Below, piece after piece: positions 46,199-53,932 of a DNA stretch of 64,000 bases. Position numbers and translations under genes: made by a program. The first letter of the stretch is position 1; each line of letters begins with the position of its first letter. Source of the DNA: a virus; the IMG/VR virus record IMGVR_UViG_3300046694_000196, positions 1-64,000 of that record; one strand, 5' to 3'. The notes beneath the pieces were generated by a model. That model was not told the DNA's origin, did not search any database, and saw nothing but the letters and a program-made list of their open reading frames with translations.

Positions 46199-47158
46199 AT
46201 GGCACACCAGCTTGAACTCATCGACGGACAGGCCTCCATGGCCTACGTCAACACGGAAACCCCGTGGCACGGCCTCGGCTTCTCTGTCTCGGGAGACCTC
46301 TCCCCGGACGAGATCATGAAGGCCGCCCGGCTCGACTGGAACGTCGAGAAGGTGCCGCTCTTCGCGGAACACAACGGCAAGCGACTCCCGACGGGTCGAT
46401 CGGCACTCATCCGTGACCGGGACGACAAGGTCCTCGACGTCATCTCGGCCGGGTGGGAGCCCTGCCAGAACTCCGAGGCCTTCGAGTTCTTCTCGGACTG
46501 GGTCCGCGAGGGCGACATGACCATGGAGACGGCCGGCTCCCTCTACGGCGGGAAGACGGTCTGGGCGCTCGCCAAGATCAAGGACGGCGCCTTCGACGTG
46601 GTCAAGGGCGACACGACCGAGAGCTTCCTGCTCTTCTCGAACCCCCACCAGTACGGCCGGTCCATCGAGGTCCGCGCGACCAACATCCGGGTGGTCTGCA
46701 ACAACACGCTGACCTTCGCCCTCTCCAAGAAGGCGAACAGCATGATCCGCCTGAACCACTCGAAGAAGTTCGACGCCGAGATGGTCAAGGAGACCCTGGG
46801 ATACACCAGGGCCAAGACGGAGCTCCTGCGAGACCAGGCCCGCTTCCTCGCCACGGCCAAGTGCACCCCCGAGCAGGTCCACGAGTACATCTCGCGGCTC
46901 TTCCCGATCGGTGAGGGCGCCAAGCGGCCCGACCGGACGTTCTCTAAGCCCGGCCAGGTCGTCTTCGACGTGGTCGACACGCAGCCCGGAGCGGACCTCG
47001 CTCCCGGGACGTTCTGGAACCTGGCCAACGCGGTCAGCTACAGCACGGACCACATCCTCGGCAACGGCGTGGACAGCAGGCTCTCGTCTGCGTGGTTCGG
47101 CCGCTACCAGGCCAAGAAGATCGAAGCCCTGCAACTCGCCCTCGAGATGGCGGCGTAA
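46199..47158 (+). CDS. DUF932 family protein, 319 aa
   Basis: The sequence has the DUF932 layout: TPWHGLGFSV near the N-terminus, SAGWEPCQNSEAFEFFSDWV, RVVCNNTLTFAL and a C-terminal FWNLANAVSYSTDH. DUF932 proteins are common in phages and plasmids and their function is not established. It has a strong promoter of its own and AAAGGAG before the ATG. Confidence 0.9.
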   Translation: MAHQLELIDGQASMAYVNTETPWHGLGFSVSGDLSPDEIMKAARLDWNVEKVPLFAEHNGKRLPTGRSALIRDRDDKVLDVISAGWEPCQNSEAFEFFSDWVREGDMTMETAGSLYGGKTVWALAKIKDGAFDVVKGDTTESFLLFSNPHQYGRSIEVRATNIRVVCNNTLTFALSKKANSMIRLNHSKKFDAEMVKETLGYTRAKTELLRDQARFLATAKCTPEQVHEYISRLFPIGEGAKRPDRTFSKPGQVVFDVVDTQPGADLAPGTFWNLANAVSYSTDHILGNGVDSRLSSAWFGRYQAKKIEALQLALEMAA

Positions 47159-47169
47159 GGAGACGACAA

Positions 47170-47475
47170 GTGTTCAAGTGGAGAGAATTCGCGGACTGGG
47201 TAGCTACCCAGTCCGGACCGTACGACTACGTCAGCAACGACAGGTGCGCGCTCGGGCAGTTCTTGATCGCCCGCGGGTATACACAAGACGGCGACCACGC
47301 CGTGGGCGGCTGGACGTTCGACGTCCATGATGTCGTCTATGCGATACCTGAAGACATCATCGACGCCCTGGGAAAGAGTCGCGCCCAAAACTTCGAGAGT
47401 CTCTATGCGCGGCTGATTGGACCGTGCGCACGCCTGCTCGACGAGACCGTCGAGGTACTGACGTACGGCCGATGA
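47170..47475 (+). CDS. Hypothetical protein, 101 aa
   Basis: The GTG at 47170 follows AAGGAG by 7 bases; a longer frame overlapping the DUF932 gene was rejected. The product (MFKWREFADWVATQSGPYDY) is a mixed alpha/beta soluble protein. Unknown. Confidence 0.65.
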   Translation: MFKWREFADWVATQSGPYDYVSNDRCALGQFLIARGYTQDGDHAVGGWTFDVHDVVYAIPEDIIDALGKSRAQNFESLYARLIGPCARLLDETVEVLTYGR

Positions 47476-47636
47476 TGGAGGCAGGACAGACCGAGCTGAT
47501 GTCCCAGCTCACTGACTCTATGCGGTTCCTGGGCCACCTCCGGGACAGACACCCGGAGGTGGCCCAGTACTACTTGGAACTGAGCGAAGTGATACTCATG
47601 CTCACTTCGCTGGCCCGCTCGATTTCTCAATCTTAG
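47472..47636 (+). CDS. Hypothetical helical protein, 54 aa
   Basis: The start overlaps the preceding stop (ATGA). MMEAGQTELMSQLTDSMRFL continues as two amphipathic helices. Unknown. Confidence 0.58.
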   Translation: MMEAGQTELMSQLTDSMRFLGHLRDRHPEVAQYYLELSEVILMLTSLARSISQS

Positions 47637-47637
47637 G

Positions 47638-47664
47638 TTGACAAATCAGCTCGACTGGTATAAT
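47638..47664 (+). promoter_or_regulatory. Early-type promoter upstream of the gene 43A transcript
   Basis: TTGACA (47638-47643) and a TGG-preceded TATAAT (47659-47664) with a short 15-base spacer. Its transcript would pass two small genes and the antisense strand of the holin before reaching gene 43A. Confidence 0.72.
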
Positions 47665-47701
47665 ATGCATAAATACTGACACAACAGGGAGGACGACGCC
47701 G

Positions 47702-47872
47702 ATGTCTTGCATCGCGACTGTAGACCGTTTCATTTCTGACAGGGTCAAGAAGGGCTCCCTCACCGTCACAGACAAGTACCGCTTCGAGGACTACGACAGC
47801 GCGATAGAGTTCGCGCGGGCCCTCAAGAGAGTGGACAGACGCGTCATCAACTACAGGATAAGAGAACTATGA
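47702..47872 (+). CDS. Hypothetical basic protein, 56 aa
   Basis: GGAGG lies upstream of the ATG at 47702. The product (MSCIATVDRFISDRVKKGSL) is basic towards the C-terminus (RALKRVDRRVINYRIREL). Its stop overlaps the next start (ATGA). Unknown. Confidence 0.6.
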   Translation: MSCIATVDRFISDRVKKGSLTVTDKYRFEDYDSAIEFARALKRVDRRVINYRIREL

Positions 47873-48135
47873 AGGTCGGCTTGAAGAAGACCGTGGACGT
47901 AGACGTGACCACGATCGACATGTACCTGAAGCTCCGAGACGAGATGGCCTTCCTGCTGAAGGACTCCGACGGAGAGACAGTGCTGGACTACGAGGGCTAC
48001 GTGCCGAACAGCATCATCCCGGGTGAGTTCGGTGACTACATGCACCTGGTCATCGACATCGAGACCGGTCAGATCACCAACTGGAAGAAGCCAACAGCGA
48101 AGGACGTCCAGGACCTGATCGAGGAGAACTCCTGA
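47869..48135 (+). CDS. Hypothetical protein, 88 aa
   Basis: A soluble, acidic beta-rich protein (MKVGLKKTVDVDVTTIDMYL); the FGDYMHLVIDIETGQITNW part looks like a short beta sheet. It abuts the convergent holin gene with no gap. Unknown. Confidence 0.62.
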   Translation: MKVGLKKTVDVDVTTIDMYLKLRDEMAFLLKDSDGETVLDYEGYVPNSIIPGEFGDYMHLVIDIETGQITNWKKPTAKDVQDLIEENS

Positions 48136-48450
48136 TCACTGCGGCGGGCCCGGGTCTTCACTCGGGCCGTCGTCTTTCCCGAAGTCGTACGACCTCTTGA
48201 CGTTCTCGATCTCTTCGCGACCCTTCTGCCAAGACACCGCGCCCAAGATGGCGCCGATCGCCAGGTAGAACGTGCCTGAGCCGTCCATCGTGAGCGGCAC
48301 CCACGGCGCTATAGCTATCCCCGCCTTGATCATCCCCAGTACTATGCTGGGAGCGACCACGAAGTCGAACAGGATGATCACCACGAACGCCCAGGCTATC
48401 GCCGCGCGCCAGTGCTTCACGAATGCGTTCTCTATGTCTCTCTTCTTCAT
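48136..48450 (-). CDS. Holin, 3-TM gene-transfer-agent type
   Basis: A 104-residue protein matching the three-transmembrane holin family (GTA holin): FVKHWRAAIAWAFVVIILFD, PSIVLGMIKAGIAIAPWVPL, then GSGTFYLAIGAILGAVSWQK. Holins make holes in the inner membrane to release endolysin at lysis time. It is the only leftward gene in this replication block, 8 kb from the endolysin. A GATAAATA motif lies four bases before its ATG and no ribosome-binding site is visible, so the late message may be leaderless. Confidence 0.78.
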   Translation of the reverse strand: MKKRDIENAFVKHWRAAIAWAFVVIILFDFVVAPSIVLGMIKAGIAIAPWVPLTMDGSGTFYLAIGAILGAVSWQKGREEIENVKRSYDFGKDDGPSEDPGPPQ

Positions 48451-48454
48451 AGGA

Positions 48455-48462
48455 TATTTATC
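48455..48462 (-). promoter_or_regulatory. GATAAATA late-promoter variant, leftward, at the holin start
   Basis: The last base of the motif is only 4 bases from the holin ATG. By T4 geometry transcription would start at or within the ATG. Confidence 0.5.
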
Positions 48463-48468
48463 GACTTG

Positions 48469-49956
48469 ATGGAATTTTACACTCACGCTGCCCAGTGGGG
48501 CGGCAAGGTGCGGGTCCGCGGCTGGAAGAACGGCCGCAGGTTCCAGGACTCGATCCCGTACAGGCCCTACCTCTTCACTCGCTCGAAGACGAACGAGCCG
48601 ACGGGTTACGTGACTCTCCGGGACCAGCCAGTCGACCGAGTCCAGTTCGACTCGATCTATGACGCCAAGGAGTTCGTGGAGCGGTACAGAGACGTTCACA
48701 ACTTCGAGGTGTACGGCTCAACTAACTGGCCGTACGCCTACCTCTACGACGTCTACGGCCGCGGCATGGAGTACGATGCCAAGCAGGTCTCGGTCGTCAA
48801 CGTCGACATCGAGGTCGGCGCCGACGAGTTCCCCGACCCGTGGAAGGCCGACTGGCCGATCACGGCAATCACCCTCGAGAAGAACAAGAAGTACGTCTCT
48901 TTCGGCCTGATGCCCTACGTCCCCGCGGACCCCGAAGACGTCTACGTCATGTGCGAGTCCGAGGAGGACATGCTCGAGCGGTTCATCACGGCGTGGCTCA
49001 ACTTCGACCCCGACGTGGTCACGGGATGGAACATCGACTACTTCGACGTGCCCTACCTCGTCAACCGCATCAGGAAGCTCCTGGGTGACGACTACGCTTG
49101 CATGCTGTCTCCCTGGAAGAAGATCAAGGAGAGCACCGTCTTCTACCACGGCTCCAACAAGACGCTTTACGACCTGGTGGGGGTCACCTCCCTGGACTAC
49201 CTCCCCCTCTACAAGAAGTTCTCGTTCTCTAACGAGGAGTCCTACCGCCTCGACAACATCGCGTTCGTGACAATCGGCGAGAAGAAGCTGGACTACTCAG
49301 AGTACGAGTCGCTCAACGACCTCTACAAGAACAACTTCCAGCTGTTCATGGAGTACAACCGTCGCGACGTCGCGCTGGTGTCTAGAATGAACGACAAGCT
49401 CGGGTTCATCGAGCAGGTCTTCGCGATGGCCTACGACACGCTGGTCAACTTCTCAGACACGTTCACGACCGTGAAGTTCTGGGAGATCATCTGCCACAAC
49501 TACCTGCTCGACCAGGGAGTAGTCTCGCCCCAGAAGAAGCACTCCATCAAGGAGAAGCAGATCGCGGGCGGGCACGTCAAGGAGCCTATCACGGGTCGGC
49601 ACGAGTGGGTGGCCTCTTTCGACCTCGACAGCCTCTACCCCCACCTCATCATGCAGTACAACATCAGCCCCGAGACGCTGGTGGACCGCCTGGACGAGCT
49701 CCCGTCTGAAGAAAGCTCAGTGGACCGGATACTCAACGGGTTCATGAACGAGGAGCGACTCGCGCAGCTGCGGGAGGCAGACCTCTCCTTGACGGCCGGA
49801 GGCGCCCTGTACTCGCGAGCGAAGCGGGGCTTCGCGGCGGCCCTCATGGACAAGTTCTACGAGGACCGAAAGAAGTTCAAGGGGATGATGAACGAAGAGA
49901 AGAAGAACCTCGAGGCCATAGAGGCCGAGATGAAGAGACGAGGACTGGCGCTGTGA
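48469..49956 (+). CDS. 43A: DNA polymerase gp43, N-terminal half (43A)
   Basis: The 495-residue product carries the exonuclease domain and the first polymerase motif of a family B enzyme. Exo I VNVDIEVG (Asp113, Glu115; T4 Asp112, Glu114), Exo II VVTGWNIDYFD near 190, Exo III EYNRRDVALV near 300, and polymerase motif A SFDLDSLYPHLI (Asp385) are present. It stops in the fingers region after a helix rich in Lys and Glu, before motif B. The missing part is encoded at 50979-52079. The ATG at 48469 (MEFYTHAAQW) matches the T4-like start; the ribosome-binding site is weak. Confidence 0.93.
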   Translation: MEFYTHAAQWGGKVRVRGWKNGRRFQDSIPYRPYLFTRSKTNEPTGYVTLRDQPVDRVQFDSIYDAKEFVERYRDVHNFEVYGSTNWPYAYLYDVYGRGMEYDAKQVSVVNVDIEVGADEFPDPWKADWPITAITLEKNKKYVSFGLMPYVPADPEDVYVMCESEEDMLERFITAWLNFDPDVVTGWNIDYFDVPYLVNRIRKLLGDDYACMLSPWKKIKESTVFYHGSNKTLYDLVGVTSLDYLPLYKKFSFSNEESYRLDNIAFVTIGEKKLDYSEYESLNDLYKNNFQLFMEYNRRDVALVSRMNDKLGFIEQVFAMAYDTLVNFSDTFTTVKFWEIICHNYLLDQGVVSPQKKHSIKEKQIAGGHVKEPITGRHEWVASFDLDSLYPHLIMQYNISPETLVDRLDELPSEESSVDRILNGFMNEERLAQLREADLSLTAGGALYSRAKRGFAAALMDKFYEDRKKFKGMMNEEKKNLEAIEAEMKRRGLAL

Positions 49957-50195
49957 TAGACGAGAGAATCCTGACGAGGTACGAGGAGATGCTGGGACAC
50001 GGCGAAGTCGCCTGCGAGCCAGAACCCGGAATTTCTCTCGCGCACCTCAGGTGGATGCTCAGAGAGATACGAGACCAGGAAGACGAACTGAAGTCTTCTC
50101 GTTGGCTCGGGTTCGTACAGGGCGTCCTCGTCATGATGGGAGTGACTACCGTCACAGAAGAGAGAAATTTCACACGGTCCTACTTCAGGAGTTAG
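49953..50195 (+). CDS. Hypothetical protein inserted between the polymerase halves, 80 aa
   Basis: A GTG start overlaps the stop of 43A (GTGA). The product (MIDERILTRYEEMLGHGEVA) is helical with a hydrophobic stretch WLGFVQGVLVMMGVTTV near residue 50. It is not a recognisable homing endonuclease. Unknown. Confidence 0.55.
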   Translation: MIDERILTRYEEMLGHGEVACEPEPGISLAHLRWMLREIRDQEDELKSSRWLGFVQGVLVMMGVTTVTEERNFTRSYFRS

Positions 50196-50197
50196 AC

Positions 50198-50758
50198 ATG
50201 AACGTACTGACAGGCAAGCAGAGAGACATATTCGTCAGCTCAGACCACCACTTCAACCACGCGAACATACTGGGCTTCACGACAGTCGGCGGCAGCAAGT
50301 TCCGGGGCGACCTCTTCGACAGCGTCGAAGAGATGAACGAGGTCATGGTAGAGCGACACAACGCGGTGGTGGGCAGCAATGATATCTGGTACTGTCTTGG
50401 CGACGTTTACTTTGGTCACCGCGATGATGCTGCTAAAATTCTACCTCGACTGAACGGGAAGAAGCGGCTCATCCTGGGTAACCACGACGACGGCAAGTGT
50501 CCCGTCTTGCAACACCACTTCGAGAAGGTCATGCTCTGGCGGTTCTTCAAGGAGTTCGACTGCCTGCTGTCGCACACTCCCCAGCACGAGTCGAACCTCT
50601 ACAAGGTGACGTTCAACGTGCACGGGCACATCCACCAGAACGAGTCACCCTCTCTGAGGCACGTGAACGCCTGCGTCGAGAAGACCGGGTACGCTCCCGT
50701 GAACCTCGAGCAGCTGATGACCGACCACAAGCTGCTCACGCAGGAGACCTTCGGTTGA
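50198..50758 (+). CDS. Metallophosphoesterase inserted between the polymerase halves
   Basis: A 186-residue calcineurin-type phosphoesterase. Motifs are SSDHHFNHANIL, YCLGDVYFG, LILGNHDD and NVHGHIHQN, giving the full set of metal ligands. This type is common in phages and its substrate is unknown. The ATG at 50198 follows AGGAG by 7 bases. It is one of three genes that separate gp43A from gp43B. A second phosphoesterase is at 57580. Confidence 0.9.
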   Translation: MNVLTGKQRDIFVSSDHHFNHANILGFTTVGGSKFRGDLFDSVEEMNEVMVERHNAVVGSNDIWYCLGDVYFGHRDDAAKILPRLNGKKRLILGNHDDGKCPVLQHHFEKVMLWRFFKEFDCLLSHTPQHESNLYKVTFNVHGHIHQNESPSLRHVNACVEKTGYAPVNLEQLMTDHKLLTQETFG

Positions 50759-50922
50759 CGCCGCTGACCTACACGCTCATACTCATCCTGTCGTCGAACA
50801 GCACGGTCGGCGGGTACGACACCGTCTCGGCCCCGTTCCGGTCTATGGAACAGTGCACTCTGGCGCAGGCAGACCTCGCAGTTAAGTTCAAGGCGAGGGT
50901 AGTGTTCGCGAAGTGCTATTGA
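50755..50922 (+). CDS. Small exported protein, 55 aa
   Basis: A TTG start overlaps the phosphoesterase stop. MTPLTYTLILILSSNSTVGG has a hydrophobic N-terminus; two Cys (MEQCTLAQ and FAKCY) may form a disulfide, as in other small exported proteins of this window (3658, 42705). Unknown. Confidence 0.5.
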   Translation: MTPLTYTLILILSSNSTVGGYDTVSAPFRSMEQCTLAQADLAVKFKARVVFAKCY

Positions 50923-50925
50923 CAG

Positions 50926-50953
50926 TTTACATTTCTCGATTTCCTGATATACT
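50926..50953 (+). promoter_or_regulatory. Early-type promoter for gene 43B
   Basis: TTTACA (50926-50931), 16-base spacer, TATACT (50948-50953). Transcription would start near 50960, only about 20 bases before the predicted 43B start, so 43B is expressed independently of 43A. Confidence 0.75.
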
Positions 50954-50978
50954 GTAACTTCAGCTAGGACATACTCCC

Positions 50979-52079
50979 ATCGATTACTCAACTCTCAGCG
51001 ATGCAGAGCTCAGGGCCCTGCGTCAAGAGACCGAAGTAAAGGTCTCCAAGTACCACAACACCCAGCAGGGCAAGAAGATCGCGCTCAACGCATTCTACGG
51101 AGCACAGAGCAACCAGTTCTTCCTGTACTACTCAGACGTCCTCGCAGAGAGCATCACTCTCTCAGGGCAGCTGTCGGTCAAGTGGATCGCCAAGAAGTTC
51201 AACGCGAAGCTCAACGGGGTCCTCAAGACCTCGGGCGTCGACTACGTGCTCATGGTCGATACAGACTCCAACTACCTGTGCCTGGACGCCCTCGTCAAGA
51301 AGGTGTTCCCCGACGGGGCCCCCAAGGAGAAGGTAGTCAACTTCATCGACAAGTTCTGCCGAGAAGTGCTGGCGCCGTTCATTCGAGAGTCCTTCGAGGA
51401 GCTCGCGACGATGATGAACGCGTTCGAGCAGCGGATGTCGATGAAGCGCGAGAACATCGCGGACGTGACGATCATCACGGGCAAGAAGAAGTACATCATG
51501 AACGTGTGGGACTCCGAGGGGGTCAGGTACGAGACGCCCAAGGTCAAGATGACCGGCATAGAGGCAGTGCGCTCCAACACCCCGTTCGTCTGCCGCGAGT
51601 ACATCAAGAAATCGATCGAGATCATCGTGAACGGCACCGAGGAACAGCTCCACGAGTACGTCGCGAAGTGCCGCGAGGCGTTCAACGGCCTCAGGTTCGA
51701 AGAGGTCGGGAAGCCGACGGGCGTCAACGGCATGAAGGACTACGCCGACAAGTACACCGTCTACCGTAAGGGCACCCCGATGCACGTGCGCGCGGCGCTG
51801 CTCTACAACAAGGTCATCAAGGAACAGAAGCTCGACAAGAAGTTCCCGCTGATCAACGACGGCGACAAGATCAAGTACACATACATGAAGGTGCCCAATC
51901 CCCTGCGCGAGAACGTCTTCGCGTGCACCACTTCTCTGCCTTCTGTCCTGAAACTAGAACAGTACATCGATTTCGATACGCAGTTCGCAAAGACCTTCCT
52001 CAGCCCGCTAGAGATCATCCTGAAGGAGATCGGGTGGCACCACGAGAAGCGTCTCTCACTAGAGGAGTTCTTCACATGA
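50979..52079 (+). CDS. 43B: DNA polymerase gp43, C-terminal half (43B), non-canonical start
   Basis: The frame from 50958 to 52079 encodes the rest of a family B polymerase: motif B GKKIALNAFYGAQSN (about 31-45), motif C MVDTDSNYL (DTDS near 94-97), the KKKYIMNVWDSEG region and a T4-like C-terminus ending KRLSLEEFFT. No ATG, GTG or TTG occurs in frame before 51246, which is inside motif C, so translation must begin at another codon. ATC at 50979 is proposed: AGGA lies 9 bases upstream and the promoter just before. A sequencing error that removed an ATG is the alternative. 43A plus 43B (about 860 aa) equals a full gp43. Confidence 0.85.
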   Translation: MDYSTLSDAELRALRQETEVKVSKYHNTQQGKKIALNAFYGAQSNQFFLYYSDVLAESITLSGQLSVKWIAKKFNAKLNGVLKTSGVDYVLMVDTDSNYLCLDALVKKVFPDGAPKEKVVNFIDKFCREVLAPFIRESFEELATMMNAFEQRMSMKRENIADVTIITGKKKYIMNVWDSEGVRYETPKVKMTGIEAVRSNTPFVCREYIKKSIEIIVNGTEEQLHEYVAKCREAFNGLRFEEVGKPTGVNGMKDYADKYTVYRKGTPMHVRAALLYNKVIKEQKLDKKFPLINDGDKIKYTYMKVPNPLRENVFACTTSLPSVLKLEQYIDFDTQFAKTFLSPLEIILKEIGWHHEKRLSLEEFFT

Positions 52080-52651
52080 CACATACAGACAAGAACGAAG
52101 ACCGACCGAAGAAGGACTACGGCGACCGCAAGGGCGACTGGCTCCAGACGTACAGCGGCGGCTGTTTCTTCCCGATAGACCCCCGCCCCGAAGACGTCCA
52201 CATCGAGGACATCGCCCACTCGCTGTCCCACCAGTGCAGGTACGCTGGTCACTGCCGTGACTTCTACTCCATCGCAGAGCACTGCTGCCACATCTACGAC
52301 GCCATCGAAGACGAGCACAAGTTCGCGGCCCTGATGCACGACGCATCGGAGGCCTACCTGGTAGACGTCCCGCGACCGGTCAAGCCGTACCTGACGAACT
52401 ACAAGGAGATAGAGGCCCGCATCGAGGAAGTCATCTTCACGAAGTACGGCCTGCCTTTCCCGTTCCACCCGCGCGTCAAAGAGTTCGACAACAACATCAT
52501 AGTGGACGAGAAAGAGGCGCTCATGGCGCCCTGCGACCAGGAGTGGTACCTCATCGGCCTGGCAAAGGTCGGCGCCGTCATAGAGTGCTGGTCACCCGGC
52601 CGGGCCGAGGCAGAGTTCCTGGACCGGTTCCGGAGGCACTGGAGTGAGTGA
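52076..52651 (+). CDS. HD-domain phosphohydrolase, 191 aa
   Basis: The sequence follows phage HD hydrolases: WLQTYSGGCFFPIDPRPEDV, IEDIAHSLSHQCRYAGHC, FYSIAEHCCH and ALMHDASEAYLVD (the HD pair). Related enzymes dephosphorylate deoxynucleotides. The start at 52076 overlaps the 43B stop (ATGA). It may support nucleotide pools during replication. Confidence 0.85.
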   Translation: MTHTDKNEDRPKKDYGDRKGDWLQTYSGGCFFPIDPRPEDVHIEDIAHSLSHQCRYAGHCRDFYSIAEHCCHIYDAIEDEHKFAALMHDASEAYLVDVPRPVKPYLTNYKEIEARIEEVIFTKYGLPFPFHPRVKEFDNNIIVDEKEALMAPCDQEWYLIGLAKVGAVIECWSPGRAEAEFLDRFRRHWSE

Positions 52652-52847
52652 CTACGTGTACGTCCCAGAAGTCGAAGAGCGCGCTCGCCTACGCATAGCG
52701 GAGATGGTCGCGGGCGGTCTGCTCAGTGACAAGCTGTGCTTCGTGCACTGTGGAGAACGGTGTGACTGTGCAGGCGGCGCCCACCTATACATATACATGG
52801 AAGAACTAGAACGATACAAGGAAGAACATGAGCACCCTCAAGGATAA
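52644..52847 (+). CDS. Hypothetical Cys/His protein, 67 aa
   Basis: A GTG start overlaps the HD gene. CFVHCGERCDCAGGAH in the middle is a Cys/His cluster that could bind a metal; the C-terminus is Glu-rich. It overlaps uvsX by 20 bases. Unknown. Confidence 0.6.
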   Translation: MSDYVYVPEVEERARLRIAEMVAGGLLSDKLCFVHCGERCDCAGGAHLYIYMEELERYKEEHEHPQG

Positions 52848-53883
52848 GCTACTCAAGAACTCCACCATCAAGGAGACCGCGATACTCTCCGAGTCCAAGA
52901 TCTACGGCCACAAGGACATGATCCCGACCGTGGTCCCTATGATCAATGTCGCCCTCTCCGGGCGCATCGACGGGGGCCTCACGCCCGGCCTCACCACCAT
53001 CGCCGGCCCCTCCAAGCACTTCAAGACGGCGTACACTCTGCTCATGGCCTCGGCCTTCCTGAAGCAGTACCCCGACGGCATAGTGCTGTTCTACGACTCA
53101 GAGTTCGGCACGCCTGACTCCTACATCTCCAGCTTCGGCATAGACCCGTCGAAGGTCGTGCACTCCCCGCTCCTCAACATCGAGCAGTTCAAGTTCGACG
53201 TCATGGCGCAGCTCGAGGGCCTCGACCGCAAGGACAAGGTCCTCATCATGGTGGACTCGATCGGCAACCTCGCTTCCAAGAAAGAAGTCGACGACGCCAT
53301 CGAGGGCAAGTCGGTGGGAGATATGACGCGGGCGCGATCACTCAAGTCAGTTTTCCGCATGGTTACACCGTACTTAACGATCAAGGACATCCCGATGATC
53401 GTCATCAACCACACGTACCAGACCCAGGAGATCTACTCCAAGGCCGTGGTGTCGGGCGGTACGGGCATCTACTACAGCTCGGACAACATCTGGATCGTCG
53501 GCCGGCAACAGGACAAGGACGGCACCGAGATCAAGGGTTGGCACTTCGTCATCAACGTCGAGAAGTCTCGCTTCGTCAAGGAGAAGTCCAAGATACCGAT
53601 CAGCGTGTCCTACGAGAGCGGCATCATGAAGTGGTCGGGCTTCCTCGACATAGCCCTCGACGGCCAGTACGTCGGGAAGCCGTCTAACGGCTGGTACCAG
53701 CGAGTAGACCGGGAGACCGGCGAGCTCGTCGGAGACAAGTTCCGCGAGAAGCAGATCATCAACAACGGCGATTTCTGGAAAGAAGTGTTGACAACCACTG
53801 ACTTCGCCGATTATATTACCAAAAGGTACTCCATCGGTACGGGCAAGATCCTCGATGAAGACAACGTACCAGACGAGGAGTGA
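52828..53883 (+). CDS. uvsX: Strand-exchange recombinase UvsX
   Basis: A 351-residue RecA/Rad51-family protein (T4: 391 aa) that catalyses strand exchange with UvsY and gp32. Walker A AGPSKHFKT is at 59-67 in the T4-like form, Walker B LIMVDSIGNL near 147, and VINHTYQTQEIYSKAVVSGG near 198 is the DNA-binding loop region. It ends with an acidic tail (LDEDNVPDEE), like T4 UvsX. Confidence 0.96.
   Translation: MSTLKDKLLKNSTIKETAILSESKIYGHKDMIPTVVPMINVALSGRIDGGLTPGLTTIAGPSKHFKTAYTLLMASAFLKQYPDGIVLFYDSEFGTPDSYISSFGIDPSKVVHSPLLNIEQFKFDVMAQLEGLDRKDKVLIMVDSIGNLASKKEVDDAIEGKSVGDMTRARSLKSVFRMVTPYLTIKDIPMIVINHTYQTQEIYSKAVVSGGTGIYYSSDNIWIVGRQQDKDGTEIKGWHFVINVEKSRFVKEKSKIPISVSYESGIMKWSGFLDIALDGQYVGKPSNGWYQRVDRETGELVGDKFREKQIINNGDFWKEVLTTTDFADYITKRYSIGTGKILDEDNVPDEE
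53788..53817 (+). promoter_or_regulatory. Possible early-type promoter inside the end of uvsX
   Basis: TTGACA (53788-53793) and TATATT (53812-53817) with an 18-base spacer, about 115 bases before gene 41. Being intragenic it is less certain. Confidence 0.45.
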
Positions 53884-53932
53884 GGGCTCGCGCCCTCCTC
53901 ACCGCTCCCGTCCCTCTCGCTCCCGGTAAAGC

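Noticed and set aside
47668-47678. CATAAATA and AATAAATA motifs (47669, 19251, 25301, 32184) as late promoters
   Set aside because: They are inside genes or not followed at the right distance by a plausible late gene; only TATAAATA and the GATAAATA set with suitable positions were kept.
49900-51000. Intein or group I intron explaining the split polymerase
   Set aside because: The end of 43A and the beginning of 43B lack Cys/Ser/Thr and His-Asn splice residues. The gap contains ordinary overlapping genes with their own starts and a new promoter, so no intron structure is indicated.
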